Assembly: GCA_002794785.1 (NCBI GenBank)
Contig: NBBA01000010.1
Location: 744,001 to 808,000, forward strand
DNA length: 64,000 nucleotides
Origin: Coniferiporia sulphurascens
Lineage: Eukaryota > Basidiomycota > Agaricomycetes > Hymenochaetales > Hymenochaetaceae
Reading direction: 5' to 3'
Part shown: positions 40,008 through 51,602 of the stretch, piece by piece
Layout of the letters: every line of letters begins with the position of its first letter
Numbering within the stretch: position 1 is the first letter of the stretch
Notes under the pieces: model-generated
The model's database searches: none
Seen by the model: only the letters and a program-made list of their open reading frames with translations
Told to the model about the DNA's origin: nothing
Made by a program: the position numbers and the translations under genes

Positions 40008-42359
40008 CGAACCAGCTCGTTGGGTGCCTTGTAGCCGAAGAATCTACACGCAGCGGGCGGCGACAAAAGGGTAGTGGAGAGTACAGCAAAGATAATGAGC
40101 GGGAGAGCGGACACGTCGTTCGTTTCGTTCGTTGTCACCATTTCCGTCGATCATTCCCTACGCCCGTGACGGTTCTGTGATCTGTGACATGTATTTATTC
40201 GTGATTAGATTTTTGTTTTATTGGACTGCCGACTTCTCCGAGTCCGGCTTGACTCTAACTTGGGGACCTTGAGTACAAACAAATAGGACCAACTAGTTGA
40301 ACAGAAAGCGAGTATACAGGCTGCGGTACACGCCAGGAAAAATCCTTCCAAAACTACACAGGGAAGACTCCCCGAACTCGTAGCGACTCGGAAACGAAAC
40401 CTTCGGCCATCCGTCAGTCTTATGCTTTACTATGCATTGGAAATCACCATCAACGACAAGTGCATATAAGCAGGCCCGGTCTCACTCTTCCCCTTCCCCT
40501 CCCCTTTACGGCCTGCTGATACTAGTACTGCCGGCCAACAGTGTAACATCCGGAATATCCTCTCCCTGAAAAAGGGCGGGATCAGTACTAGTAGCACGGT
40601 ATTATCCCTTCGCCGAACGAACGTCGAAAGCGGGAGGAAAGGGCCACTATTGATGTCCAGCGGATGTCTGAAACGGTTTTTGCATCAGCCACAATTTGAA
40701 TGAACGCCCCGATTAATATTGTGAGAGGTGTGAAGCATCGTCAATTAAGTTGAATTCTGTGGCACAGACTCGGTGTGAGTGCAGTTGTGACTTTCAAGTT
40801 CCCACACCAAACTTGAACAACGTGAAGCGTTGTCAACTTCAATCTGACATGGAGCGCAACAAATACCAAGTATAATAAATACAAGGTGAAGACGTGACAT
40901 CGTAGAGACGAGTTCCATGATTGCGATCGTAGCACCAAGTCAGCGAAGCAATAAGTTCTTAAAGGTTCTTTCAAGTTGACGAGAGCGAGCAAGGAAGTAC
41001 TGGTACTAGCGCAAAGACAGAACGGCTAGTATTTAAAGCCGCCATTAATTCAAGTTAGAATAGCGCGCCTACCGAATAACCGGAAGTCTTCCAGTCAAAC
41101 TCGAGCTTGTGGCGGTTCGCACCAGCCAACGGTTGTTAAGCGATACGCCGTAGTTTAGATCAAGCAGGGAATTGGAAATACGAAGCTCATTAATCAAGGT
41201 GCACACAAGGGTGACCAACAACGGACAACCCCAAAAGTCCACCGGCGAGACGAGCGAGAATCACGACAGTGCCAAGCCCAAGGTGGGCAAAGTTATTGGG
41301 GGCGTCGCGTCATTTACCAACTCGAGCGCAAAGAAGGGAGTGATTAATGTAGCGAGGATTAAGCCACGCGGATAGAGGGAGGCGGGAGACCTTCAATGCA
41401 AGCAAGCCCTTAGCCTCCGTCGTCGACAGTCGCACACTACTTATAGACTTGAAGCGAACGCAGAGGCGCGAGAAGCGATAACAGCAAACAAGCCAGGGAG
41501 TGCACGGAGATTGCCCATCGACGCCAGAACACCAGTACTGGCATGTCCGGCGGCAACCCACGGCGCGCCGGAGCGGCGGTGCGGGAGGGGAGGACGCGTG
41601 GACCCACACATACATGTATCTATTTATCTATTTACGTGAATGGGAGACGCCAATTCGAAGCTCTTCAATTCGCCAGGCCTGTAGTCACAGGCAACCCCGC
41701 AAGTCAATTAAAGCACTCACTTGAAGAAGCCGGACGCACGGTGCGCAGTCGCAGAACCTGGGGATGGTGTACACTACACTCGAGCCTAGACTGTTGATCG
41801 GCTCCATGACGCTTCCGTCGAAGAGCATATAGGTATAATGTTATACCCGCACAACGAACGCCCGGGAGCCAGAGGCGAGAAGCGCAGCAACCCAGTTCAA
41901 GTAGCTAACTGCGAAAATATATTATGCAACACCAGTGCTTGTCCGGTGGGCGGATGACGTGTCAGGTCGAGTGACCGCGTGTTCCTGCTGCGGCGACGCA
42001 CGGGGTATAAATACACGGACACAGCGGCACCGAGGTGGCTGAAGTGTGCCGAAGATAGATCCAAAACCTCCGTCCTCAACCCATGTCTGGCCTTAAAAGG
42101 AGGGGAGCGTCGCAGCGTACAAGTGCACACCTGCAAGCGGGAGCAGATACAACCTTGCCGACGCAAGCCGCCACGGTGCCGCAGCCGCCGAGAGAGCCGA
42201 AGAGACGGCAAACGCCCCGAGGTCCATCTTCGCTTACCGGCGCGCGCGCGTCTGTCGGACTTTGAATACCTTATAACATAGCAGCCTACCGCTCCTCTAA
42301 CGCTGCTTATTCCTCCTGCGCCCGGCCGCCAGCCCTCTGGCCACGCGCTCCCTACGACG
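40008..42359. other. Long divergent intergenic region
   Basis: 2.35 kb between the SEC23 start (-) and the next + strand start. Weak ORFs (41310-41615 -, 41500-41797 +, 41897-42394 -, 41979-42281 +) overlap one another on both strands, are Arg-rich and match nothing known. The stretch 41990-42360 is GC-rich and probably promoter. Confidence 0.45.
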
Positions 42360-44766
42360 ATGCCCAAGGGCCGCTCGTCCCTCAACACACCCATGTCCTA
42401 CGACTCCTTCCGCCCAAAATTCCCTCTCGACCCCTTCGCAGCCGCGGACAATGTCCCCTCCACCCGCCGCCCTTGGTCCCTCGACACGGACGCCCTCACC
42501 GCCCTCCACCTCCTACAGTCCGAGCGACGCGTTATCTTCGCCTTTGGCAGTGCGTCGCCTCCTCTCTTTAACCCCCGCTTGCGCTTACAGCCTGCCCCAC
42601 AGTGCCCTCGGTCGCCGCCCTCGAGCCGCTCTTCCACTCTCCCCAGCTGACATCATCGCTCCTAATTATCGCGAGTCACAGGCCCCCCTCGGTGCCCCCA
42701 AACACGCGCCCTGCAGTACATGTATTACGTCTCCGCTCCCCCATCGCCGTCGAAGACGCTGGCGCAACTCGGCTCGTCGAGGTTCTCGAGTGGGCTGTAC
42801 AGGTTGCACGTCTCTGGAGACGCACGAACGGTCCGCATACCCAGGAACTACTAGAGGAGGCCAGCGAAAGCGGAAATGGCTCCGCCAAGCCCGCCCATTC
42901 CTCTGGGCAATTGCGCTATAGCATCGCCCCTCCCGTTTCACAACTGGCGCCCCACAGCCATCTCACATCGTCCACAGTCTCCCTCGCGACAAACGCATCC
43001 AGCTCAAATCGCAGTCAGTCAAAGCGCTCCTCCAGACTCCTCCGCCAGCAGACGGGTATCTCTACAACGCCCGTTGACCCTGAGCAGAAGCCCTTGACGT
43101 CATCCTGCACTTCCTTCCCGCCGACATATCCGACAAGCTCCTGCTCAAAGCCGCGATCCTTGTAACGACGCTTACGCGCCCTTACCTTTCCACCGCTCCC
43201 GTGCGCGCACCGGCGACGCGGTTCTGGTCCGAGGGTGCGAAAATCCCAACGAGCGGCGGCGCGCCTGACGCTCCGAAAAGCAAGCGGTGGTCGCTTTTCC
43301 GGGGTACGGGGTCTGCGATGAGCTCGTCGACTACCGTGAATGCGGAATCGGGTCAGAACAAAAACCGCCGCCCAGATTCATTGGCGTTTCGATCCACGTC
43401 GTCGAACCTGTCACAAGAGTCGAGCCGAACAATGGTGTCTGCACTAGCGCGAAGTCGCAAGTCGCGCCTCGTCCACCTTATGCCCTCCGTGCCCGCCAAG
43501 GCTTCGCAGTTCGATGCCAAGACCACGGGCGCCCAGGCGCGTTTGATCAGGAGCGTTGAAGCCTTTCTGCTATCGTTTTCGTTTCCCTTGCCTTCCCCCA
43601 ACGACTCGGACCTTACTCGGGCGAGACCGTACCTCTTGCCTTCCTCGGCTCTTGCGGACACGCTGCAGCTTGGTCAGACGTCGCCGGCGGACAGCGAAGA
43701 CGGGGCGACGCAGAGCGAGTGGTCGCTGGCCGAGCTCATACTGAGCGGTGCCTTGGAACGAGACGACCCTGCTGCGGGCGGCGGCCGCATTTCGTTCGAA
43801 GGTCGACCGGGGAAGCAGAAGGAGGCGGAGGCGTTCGGAGCGTGGGATTGGATGGCGAACCGGGCGTGGATCAGTGGTCTTTCGGATATTCTGATTCTTT
43901 CAAAAGCGGATAATCAGCAAATCCCGACGACGCGGACGCAGATACGTGACGCCGAGCCTCCGCCGCCAAAGTACCCGGAGCCTCCGGTCCATACGCCCAA
44001 ATCTGTTCCGCTAAACGAGAAACGTCTGCCAACGCCGCCTGAAGAGAGCCCTGCACGGAGTACGGTCGGCCTTCCTCCCGCGAACGGGAGCGCGTCGCCT
44101 CGGTCCAACAGTTTCAAGCCACAGCAGCTAGTTCCCAAATCGAAGCGCATACAGACGGCGGAACGGCCCTCGTCGAGTGTGCGTCGGAGCACGTCGCGAT
44201 CGCGCGCTTCGTCGTCTGCTGCATCCCCGAAACTCGCGCGAAGGACCTCTCGGACGACGAGTGCGACGACGACGTATGCGCACGTCCACGGGCTGCCGAC
44301 GCCGCCGGACTCGGAGGAGGCGTTACCCGAGTTGATCCCGGGGCGCGGGCGTGCGCGGGAGCAGGACAGGATACGCGAACGGGAACGGGGGCGGGAGCGG
44401 GAGAAGGACGGGGAGGTACGGCGGATACACGTGCACGTACACGCGGATCCCGTCCGTAGCGGCTTGGCGCCGCGCGAGCGCGATCGCGATCGCGGACATG
44501 TCCATGACGCGTTGCGGTATGCCAAGCCGGAAGTTTTTCCCGCCGGTGCACCCGGTGTCGTTAGCGTGGCTGATGGTGCTGCGCCACGGCTCCCGGCGGG
44601 CGCCGACGCCGGTAGACCGCAGGATTTGCGTCATGAGAAGCGACATATCGACGTGCGGGAGGTCGATCGTGACTTGGTGCAGCAGCAGCGGCGGGTGCTT
44701 GTGCGGCCTGGTGGCCATGGGCTTGGGATATCGCGGAAGCGCTCGAGGTGGAAGTTCTGGGAGTAA
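42360..44766 (+). CDS. Uncharacterised fungal protein, coding frame apparently shifted once
   Basis: Function unknown. Exon 1 (42360-42549) reads MPKGRSSLNTPMSYDSF ... ALTALHLLQSERRVIFAFG. A 53-nt intron follows, and exon 2 (from 42603) continues MPSVAALEPLFHSPQ...SSLLIIASHRPP, the same type of sequence. This frame runs to 43165. The continuation ALDVILHFLPADISDKLLLK...ILVTTLTRPYLST lies in the next frame, which opens at 43084 and stays open to 44766. A 1-nt deletion within 43084-43165 (probably AAGGCC to AAGCC at 43088-43092) explains the join, and a 32-nt intron is less likely. The rest (about 520 codons) is Ser/Pro/Arg-rich with an alternating Arg/Glu segment (RERERGRERE) and ends SRKRSRWKFWE. 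Residues near IRSVEAFLLSFSFPL suggest a short ordered region. Confidence 0.65.
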
Positions 44767-45224
44767 ACGAGAGGCGTAGTCCGATAGGGAGTAGTGTTAT
44801 CGGCCGGCATCCGCTTCTCCTTTCCTTCCTCTTTTCTTTTCTTTTTTTTTATGCCCTCCTTGGCTTCCGTTAATCTTCCCCGGTGTTCGTTAGGTGTTCT
44901 GAAGGGTACATATCCGAAAAAACTGCTACATAAGCGTATGCGTAGTGCGTAATGCGTAAATTGTATCCGTAATCCTTTTTTACTTCTCTGTGTGTGGTCT
45001 CGGCTTGGGCCTGGCTTGGCACCCCCTCACACTTTTTTATACACTTAGATCAGCTCGACTCTTTCCTTTTGGCTCTTCCCTATCTTTTCTTCTTCTTCGT
45101 CTTTACTCCTCCGAATCCACACTGGTATTCTGCTGCAGCCGCTTTTCCGGTCCCGCTTCTGTCTTCCGTCTTCTATCTCCAGCCCCATTCTTTTTTCTTT
45201 TTCCTTCCAACGGACGATATTTCA

Positions 45225-45430
45225 AACTCGCACTCGCACTCGTACTCAGGCTCAGGCTCAAGTTCTCCGTGCACACATGCATTATACTAGTATTGTCTAC
45301 CCCACTTATCACTACCTCACACTCCTGCAATTCCGCACTAGCACTCCACACGGCCTACGGACTCGAACTCGTACTCGTACTCAAATTCGTACTCAAACTC
45401 GGACTTTGGATTGGGATTGGGATTCGGACT
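45225..45430. repeat. Degenerate hexanucleotide simple repeats (ACTCGT/ACTCGC/GGCTCA; GGGATT)
   Basis: Runs of ACTCGC, ACTCGT and GGCTCA units occupy about 45225-45270, and ACTCGA/ACTCGT/ACTCAA units about 45358-45402. They are followed by GGATTG/GGGATT units to 45430. Some codon-like periodicity gives long spurious ORFs (44990-45496). Confidence 0.75.
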
Positions 45431-45837
45431 TTAGCAGATCAAGTAACGTGTAGATTTGAACTTCCTTTTGCGAGCAAAAGACAGAAGCAATATTAATTGA
45501 GTGTACTGTACAACGTGCGGGCGAATGAGTATCGCGATCGTCCATAACTATTACGCATGTACTGTATGCTACGGCGCAGCCTGAGTGGGTCGGTGATTCG
45601 GTGATTTCGGTGTTCTCGTAACTTGGAACTTGGAACTTGGAATTCGTAACTCGCTCAGGCTTCTGTGTGTAACGAGTTATACGACGTAGTGCTTCAATGA
45701 TGCTTTAATGCTTCAATTAATGTTCAAGATACCCAGGGTGCCAGGTGCTCATGTCTGAGTCGTCTGACACCTGTCGATGACTTATTATTGGCTGACCTAG
45801 AGTGATCCGCCGCTGGCAAGATTCAACTGAAAGAAAG

Positions 45838-46200
45838 TTGTCGATCCTCAATCCTCGATCCTCAATCCTCAATCTTCAATCTTCAATATCCCCAATCTTC
45901 ATTCCAATCTCTCCAATCCCCGATCCTAATCCTGGTCCTAATCCCGGTCCTGATCCCGGGCCGCAAATCCGACTCGGAGTTCGGAAGCTCCGACTCCGAC
46001 TCCGACGCGGGCGCGGCGGGCGCTCCGCCAAGGACCCAAGGTCGTCTTGGCTCAGGCTCAGCCCCTAGTATAAGTAAGTTACATAATTAAGTGCGTACAT
46101 GAGTAACCCTTGGACGTGGGACGTTGGGCTGGGGCTGGGCTTCTTGGGTGGGTCCCGGCCCCGGCCCTGGCTTGGCTTGGCTTGGCTTTGGTCTGGATTT
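45838..46200. repeat. Degenerate simple repeats (CAATCCTC; CCTAATCC; CCGACT; GGCTT)
   Basis: CAATCCTC/CGATCCTC/CAATCTTC octamers run from about 45841 to 45900. Then come TCCTAATCC/GGTCCTAATCCC units (45911-45960), CCGACT units (45983-46005) and GGCTT units near 46165-46190. These are slippage-type expansions in non-coding DNA. Confidence 0.75.
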
Positions 46201-47429
46201 TTTTTTTCGAGTGGACGAGGGGAAGCTGCTCTCCGAGTCACAACTCACGACCCCAGGACCAGGAATAGTACTTACTTGGAGTACCATTACAGCTACTACT
46301 AAGTAGTACAGTACTGGTAGCTGCCGCCCGGGCAGGGGGAGGGGGGGAGGGGAGGACCCATATCGGACTTCAAGTTGTTCCTCCTGTATCTCTGAATCAA
46401 AATTGAATTTGGATTTGAATTTGAACTGCCGCTGATCATTGAGGATTTCGAAATAAATGATAAGTGCACAGAGAGAGAGAGATGAATTTAATGTGTGTGT
46501 CATTCTGAAAAAGAAAAGTGTGCAGCCGAAGGCCATGCCCTAATCCCCTATACTACTCTACTAGCCCTGCACTTACTGACTACTAAACTTTCAGAGCCCT
46601 GGGGAGGTTGGTCGTTCGCTCTTGGGATTGGGGGAGGAAAGCAGGTCCCTATACTACTGGGTCACTAAAGTGGCGGTTCGCAAAAGGGGGGGGAAGGGGG
46701 CGATCGAAACAAGGCCTACAGCTAAATGGTCCAGGCAGGTACGGGAGTCAGGCAGACCTGTCCACACTATTACGTTAGGAGGGATGCATGGATGGGAGCC
46801 CTGTAGTGGGGCTGGGTCGAGCGTGGGAGCCAGGGCGCCCAGTTGGGGAAGTCTGGGGAAACTGGATGTCATGAAGCACCATTGTGGTGAGTGGGTCTTA
46901 AAATCTACGCACGTTGTGGTAGACGATGAGGTGCAGTGGTGAAGTTCAGGCAAGGTGGGTTATCAGCGTAAACCGATGTATTTCTAGGGCGAGACCAGCT
47001 CCCCTTATATACACGTTCCGTGGGCTAGTACTACTATAACTAACTAGCTCCTATCGTATGGCGTTATCGTTGCGTTATCATTCACTTAGTAAGGTGGTTG
47101 TTCATATGACCACGTACTATATTTATATCGTTCGTTATATTTATTTAATAGTGGGAATGTGTCAGATGGCCAATCAGTGGGAAAGGTAGGAAAGCTGGGT
47201 TATCGGGGGGTGCCGGTCAAGAGGGGGGGGCGGACGGCATGCACTTATACCCAGACCACTATATGGCCCTTGTCCTCCGACGTGGTCCACCAATCCAAGA
47301 ATCCCATGAGGGGATGTCCAATGCCTGTTACAATTTTCCTTTACTTTCCCCTTATTGTGCTGACTCACTTCCTCTTCGTCATCATCAGTCAGCGCAACTC
47401 CCCCATTTCTCTACCTTACTCATCCTTAT

Positions 47430-48120
47430 TTTGCCTTGCACCATAAGACACCATGATGATGCCTTATCACACCATCATGACATGCTTTGCTTACTGATTC
47501 CATTCCTTGTGTTTCCATGACCATCCAAGACATGTAAATGACCACATACAAGCAGCCACAGTAGTAAACACTTAGAGTAGCATATAAGCCTGTAAAGTTG
47601 TTAGCACAAGCCCTAAGCTTGTGCTCTTTGTTCATACAAGCCCATTATCTGCTACCACCAAGTTCACTGTGTGCCATTGAGCCACTGGTCACTTCGTCGT
47701 AACCCAACACCACTAAGAAGCCTACCACATCCACATCGACGATCAGGAAGCCCCATCGCCGATCACCTTTGACTTATGACATCTAGGAAGCCCCGTTGTC
47801 ATCACCACCAGCACCGATGATCAGGAAGCCCTGATGTCGATCATCACATAACTGTTGAGCTTAACAACGCCCACCCCACACGATGCAGTGGCGGTCAGTA
47901 CACTTGGTGTGAGGATTTGATCCACTCACACACTGAGTGCCCCTCCCTTCTCAGGGGGGTTGCGCCATGGGTGGCAAAGGGGAACAACTGTCCCCCTTGC
48001 CGTGGCTGCCCACAGCAGGCATTTATGTCATAGCCTCCCCGGGGAACCCCAGGTATGGCCAGGGTAGTACCTGCTAACCACTCAGGCCCCCTTCCTTAGA
48101 TGGATACCCCCCTCACAGCA
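47430..48120. repeat. Candidate degenerate transposon-derived segment
   Basis: The segment differs in composition from its neighbours. It contains four spaced copies of an (A/T)CA/TAGGAAGCCC-like unit at about 47713, 47741, 47781 and 47819. A potential hairpin at about 47973-48001 (GCAAAGGGG...CCCCTTGC) and a TATA-like CATATAAGCC near 47581 are also present. No terminal repeats, primer-binding site or reverse-transcriptase remnant were found, so the class is unknown. Confidence 0.3.
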
Positions 48121-48191
48121 CCAACTCCAAAAGGAGATGGTGGTGGTAAGAGATCAAGAAGGGATGAATGATAAGTGCACAATGGGGGGCT

Positions 48192-48216
48192 ATTTATATA
48201 TATATATATATATATT
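48192..48216. repeat. TA dinucleotide microsatellite
   Basis: An uninterrupted run of about 11 TA units in an AT-rich setting. Confidence 0.9.
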
Positions 48217-48370
48217 AATATTTCATACCTCTGATTCAGATGGTCCAAGCGGCAAGTGCAGGCATGCTACGTTTCTCATTAGTAGTAGTAATTTGCAAGC
48301 ACAGAGTTGGTCACGGTGGCGGGAGTGCCTGCTTGCTCCGCTGGTATTACAGACCAGATCAGGACTAAAT

Positions 48371-48530
48371 AAAGTTATAGATGTTTAAAATATGGTTTAT
48401 GTTTACGGAATAATTGGCACTGTACTCGGACCTTGGGATCAGGATGAAGTAAAGTTATGAGTGTTTATAAAATGGTTTATGTTTGTGGAATAATTGGCAT
48501 CGTACTCGGAGCTTGGGTTTGAAATGAATG
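48371..48530. repeat. Tandem duplication, 80-bp unit, two copies
   Basis: Copies 48371-48450 and 48451-48530 are about 80 percent alike. Both begin AAAGTTAT and share ATGGTTTATGTTT, GGAATAATTGGCA and GTACTCGGA. The bases before copy 1 (GATCAGGA...) match the end of copy 1, suggesting a third partial copy upstream. Confidence 0.85.
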
Positions 48531-49436
48531 TTATAATGCACAAAGGAATACATTCCCCTTTGTACTTCCTAAGTCTGCTAACATTGAACAAGTTATGCCT
48601 TACTGACTGACTCGGATCCGAGAGATACATAAAGTTCTCTATGGGTATAAGGAAAATTGATATGGAGAACTTCATGTTGGTTTTCAGCAAGTTGCGGTGC
48701 GTGCAAATTTTCTCCATACGCCAACTTGAATATCTTGTAACCAGTAGATAATTGCGCGAGGGAAACCGAGTGCGCATACATGCAGTGTTAAAAATCTACA
48801 AAAAAATATTTCATACTCCGATGCCGTCTCGGCTTCGAGCTCGAACTTAAACATTTCAAGTATCCTACTATGGCTCCCAAGGTTCCTTTCATTCCAAAAG
48901 GACCTGAGATAGTGAGAGTCATTGCACAAGGAAGCTGTATAAATACCTCAGCCTGGGTCAAATCGGACGCGCGCAGATGCACTTTGGACGCATCACCTAT
49001 GCTCTAGATTCCTAAAAGGGGAAATAAGATCACCGCAAGCTGATTCTCGGCTTACTAACACATATATCCACCGAAGCGTAAATCGTGCTACTTGAGGTGG
49101 TTCTAAAAAGGTAAACTTCATAAAAATGCGGTTTACTCCGCTCCGACCCAAACTTGAATCCGTCAAGACCAAAGGGCTTTCCCCCGCCGTGAAGGGGGGA
49201 GTCGGTTAGTGCATGCAGCACGAACCCCTTGCCAGCGGGGGTCGGGTAAGATGCATGATGGCAATACTGCACTAGTGATAAAGAAAATATTGGGGTGGCG
49301 CAAACGCGAGGCTACTACGCGAGTCGATGACTCGGACCGGCGTGCTTTTCAAGTCTTTAAGAGTAGTATCTAGGTGAGCTTCGCTCTTACTTGCCTCTCA
49401 AAAATACAATCAACTGCGGCAGAAGGGACTACTCGT

Positions 49437-50915
49437 ATGGCGAGCTCATCAACGGAATCGATCTCCTCCCATGACTCCCCACCTTCTGAATACAACGAAA
49501 TCCTCTTTGAGGATGAAGAGCCAGAGACTCCAGCTGATCGTAAGCGCTCGCTTTTCTCCACTGGCATGTTGCAGGAACTAACTACCTATTCTCCGTCACT
49601 GGTACAGGAGTAAGGAGGATAATATCTATAATTGACGCGGGGGAATTTGTCGAATATGTCAATGTGGGCCGCAGAAGTCTAGGAGACGACGGCCTCCGTG
49701 AGCTTTTCGACTATCTTTGCAGAGACAAGGGATTTCGTTGCCGGGTTAATTTTTTCATCTTCGACTGGACTGGGGTTGACGAAGGATGTCTCGAGGCGTT
49801 CGCGCATTGGCTGGCGCTCGATGAGCATTTGGAAACGCTCCAGTTGCGCCATGTGAGTGGTATTTTCCTCATACTGGCAACTTTTTGACCCTCCCTACCT
49901 GCACAAAGGACAAAATACGCTGGCGGGTCAGTACGAATGGTTTCTCATATGTACATTCGCGTCGCTGATCAGACTCTAAAAAGGGAGACGAGCCCATCAT
50001 GCTCAAGCTTTTCTCCGCAATAAATTCATCAGGGGTGACGACGCTCATCGTCGACAATCGGAAGCGGAAGCTCCGAGTCTGTGATCCCTTCTTAATCTCC
50101 TTCGTCTCGCAACTCGATGCGCCCGCCCTGCTCAGGCTGGACTTAGATAGCTTTAAGTTCACGTCTGCATCGACTCCAGCCCTCATTTCTTATCTGACCT
50201 CCCCACGCTCGCGCATGCTCGAATACTTCGGTTGCTCCGATGGCCGATTTAGCCGTCGGCTCGCCCTCCCTTTCCTCACAGCACTCCTCAAGTCCAATTT
50301 TACGCTATCCCAATGAACACCAGCTGTATCGATACACAACCTGACCATCCGGATGTACACGAGTCGACGGGTGCGAAAGGAAGTGAATTACTGAATCGTT
50401 TGGAAACGCGGAATAAGGCGCTCAGCCAGAAGACACAAGAGGAGGCACTGCCACTCTTGTTGTGCTCTCGCATACTTTTACACTATCCTACACTCCAGCC
50501 GCATCCGGGCGGTTCAACGCAGCCCGACCCGCAAACAACATCAGTATCTCCCGACCTCAACTCCGCCCCCGCCCCTACCCCCTCCTTCCCCTTCCACGCG
50601 CTGCCAGTCGAGCTGCGGCAGTACGTCCTCGTCTTCCTCACGCCGGCTCTTTCGCATGCACAGCGCCTGCGTGTGTTCGCCTCCGCTGCGTCCTTCCCAC
50701 AGCTCGACACGGAGCCCTGGCAAATGATGTCAGCAGAGTGTCAGTGCGGGTGCGATATATGCGCAGACTCGGACGAGAGCTCGGATGAGGGCACGGACAA
50801 GAACATGGAGATCTATCGCAGACATGCATGGGAGCGATGGCTGGTAGATGTCGAATGCTCTCGCTTCGAGCCCCCGGAGGGATTCACAGAGGCGGACGCA
50901 TTGCGGTTGTTGTGA
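49437..50915 (+). pseudogene. LRR family copy A, interrupted by a frameshift
   Basis: First of three local paralogs. Exons: 49437-49539, 49608-49852, a probable 18-nt exon 49909-49926, and 49984 onward. Exon 2 is 245 nt, the same length as in copies B and C, and encodes RRIISIIDAGEF ... SLGDDGLRELFDYL ... GCLEAFAHWLALDEHLETL. This aligns with the ribonuclease-inhibitor-like leucine-rich repeats of the others. The 49984 exon continues GDEPIMLKLFSAINSSG ... ALISYLTSPRSRMLE ... KSNFTL and stops at 50314-50316. The remainder (LETRNKALSQKTQEEALPLLL; FPFHALPVELRQYVLVFL; FTEADALRLL) lies in another frame from 50313 to 50915. ATG and TGA overlap as ATGA. Either a 1-nt frameshift has split the gene or two proteins are made. 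The start is uncertain. Confidence 0.65.
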
Positions 50916-51602
50916 TATCAACAACCCATTTTCGTCCTTTCTATGTCTCTTTTTTGAGTGTGACGCGGTCGTATTGTTTTTATCTGTACTTGCTGGGGTT
51001 TGTAACTGCATAATACGATCTACGGTAGATATGCGAGGTTAGTAAACCCAGTATTCCATCCCGTAGCAACTGCCCAACCTTCGCACATCCGTAGTGCTAC
51101 TAGTATTTTGTTTTATTTCATCCACCATGTAAAGTTGGAATTGCTATCAAAAATTTTTATACTCTCCTCGTGACGACGACAAACGGAGACATTCAGTTTT
51201 TTGTCGCGCGGACGCAAGGACCTCGTCGTCGGTGCCAGGTTTTAATATTGGAACATTATCGAATGTGGCTGGCTGCTGACAATGTATATTTCTATCCCCT
51301 GTTGTATTTCTGGCCTAGCGAATACGCCTTATTATTGTATCGGCTCGGTCACTTACGAAAGCTTGTGGGCAAGGGAATATTTCATAAATCCACCCTATAG
51401 ATAAAATTCTGAGTCTATGACTTCATGCAGCGTGCCAAAGGCTTGTGCACTACCCCTGACATCCCTGTATACGCCTGGAGCCTGGCGTGAAGTCCGACAA
51501 AAGCTGAATGAAGAATTAATCCAGGCAATCGCTCGTTCCCTCTTCTCTCCCTCCTCAAAGAAAAAAAAGGTGTGTGCGTAAGGAGATCAAAAGCGAGACA
51601 AC
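50916..51602. other. Intergenic between convergent LRR copies A and B
   Basis: About 690 bases, AT-rich in parts. No ORF of interest was seen. Confidence 0.5.

Larger units (their letters stand above)
44767..49436. other. Gene-poor, repeat-rich region
   Basis: 4.7 kb without a supportable gene: hexanucleotide and octanucleotide simple repeats (45.2-46.2 kb), homopolymer and G-rich tracts (46.6-47.2 kb), a degenerate repeat element (47.4-48.1 kb), a TA microsatellite, an 80-bp tandem duplication and a GC-rich block (49.17-49.27 kb). ORFs here have biased repeat-derived composition. Confidence 0.6.

Noticed and set aside
41500..42394. Overlapping Arg-rich ORFs on both strands upstream of the 42.4 kb gene
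   Set aside because: Mutually overlapping, no homologous motif, and located where a promoter is expected.
43914..44718. Minus-strand ORFs of 131-203 codons in the 42-45 kb gene
   Set aside because: GC-rich, Arg/Ser-rich composition antisense to a low-complexity coding region, with no recognisable motif.
44351..44779. Alternative C-terminus of the 42.4-44.8 kb gene in another frame
   Set aside because: The main frame stays open to SRWKFWE. The alternative has a Cys/Met-rich composition and would need a further unsupported shift.
44990..45496. 168-codon plus-strand ORF
   Set aside because: It consists of Leu/Ser/Phe strings generated by degenerate ACTCGT-type simple repeats.
49169..49270. 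GC-rich block with flanking TGCAT repeats, considered as a small mobile element
   Set aside because: No target-site duplication or terminal repeat beyond five bases can be defined.
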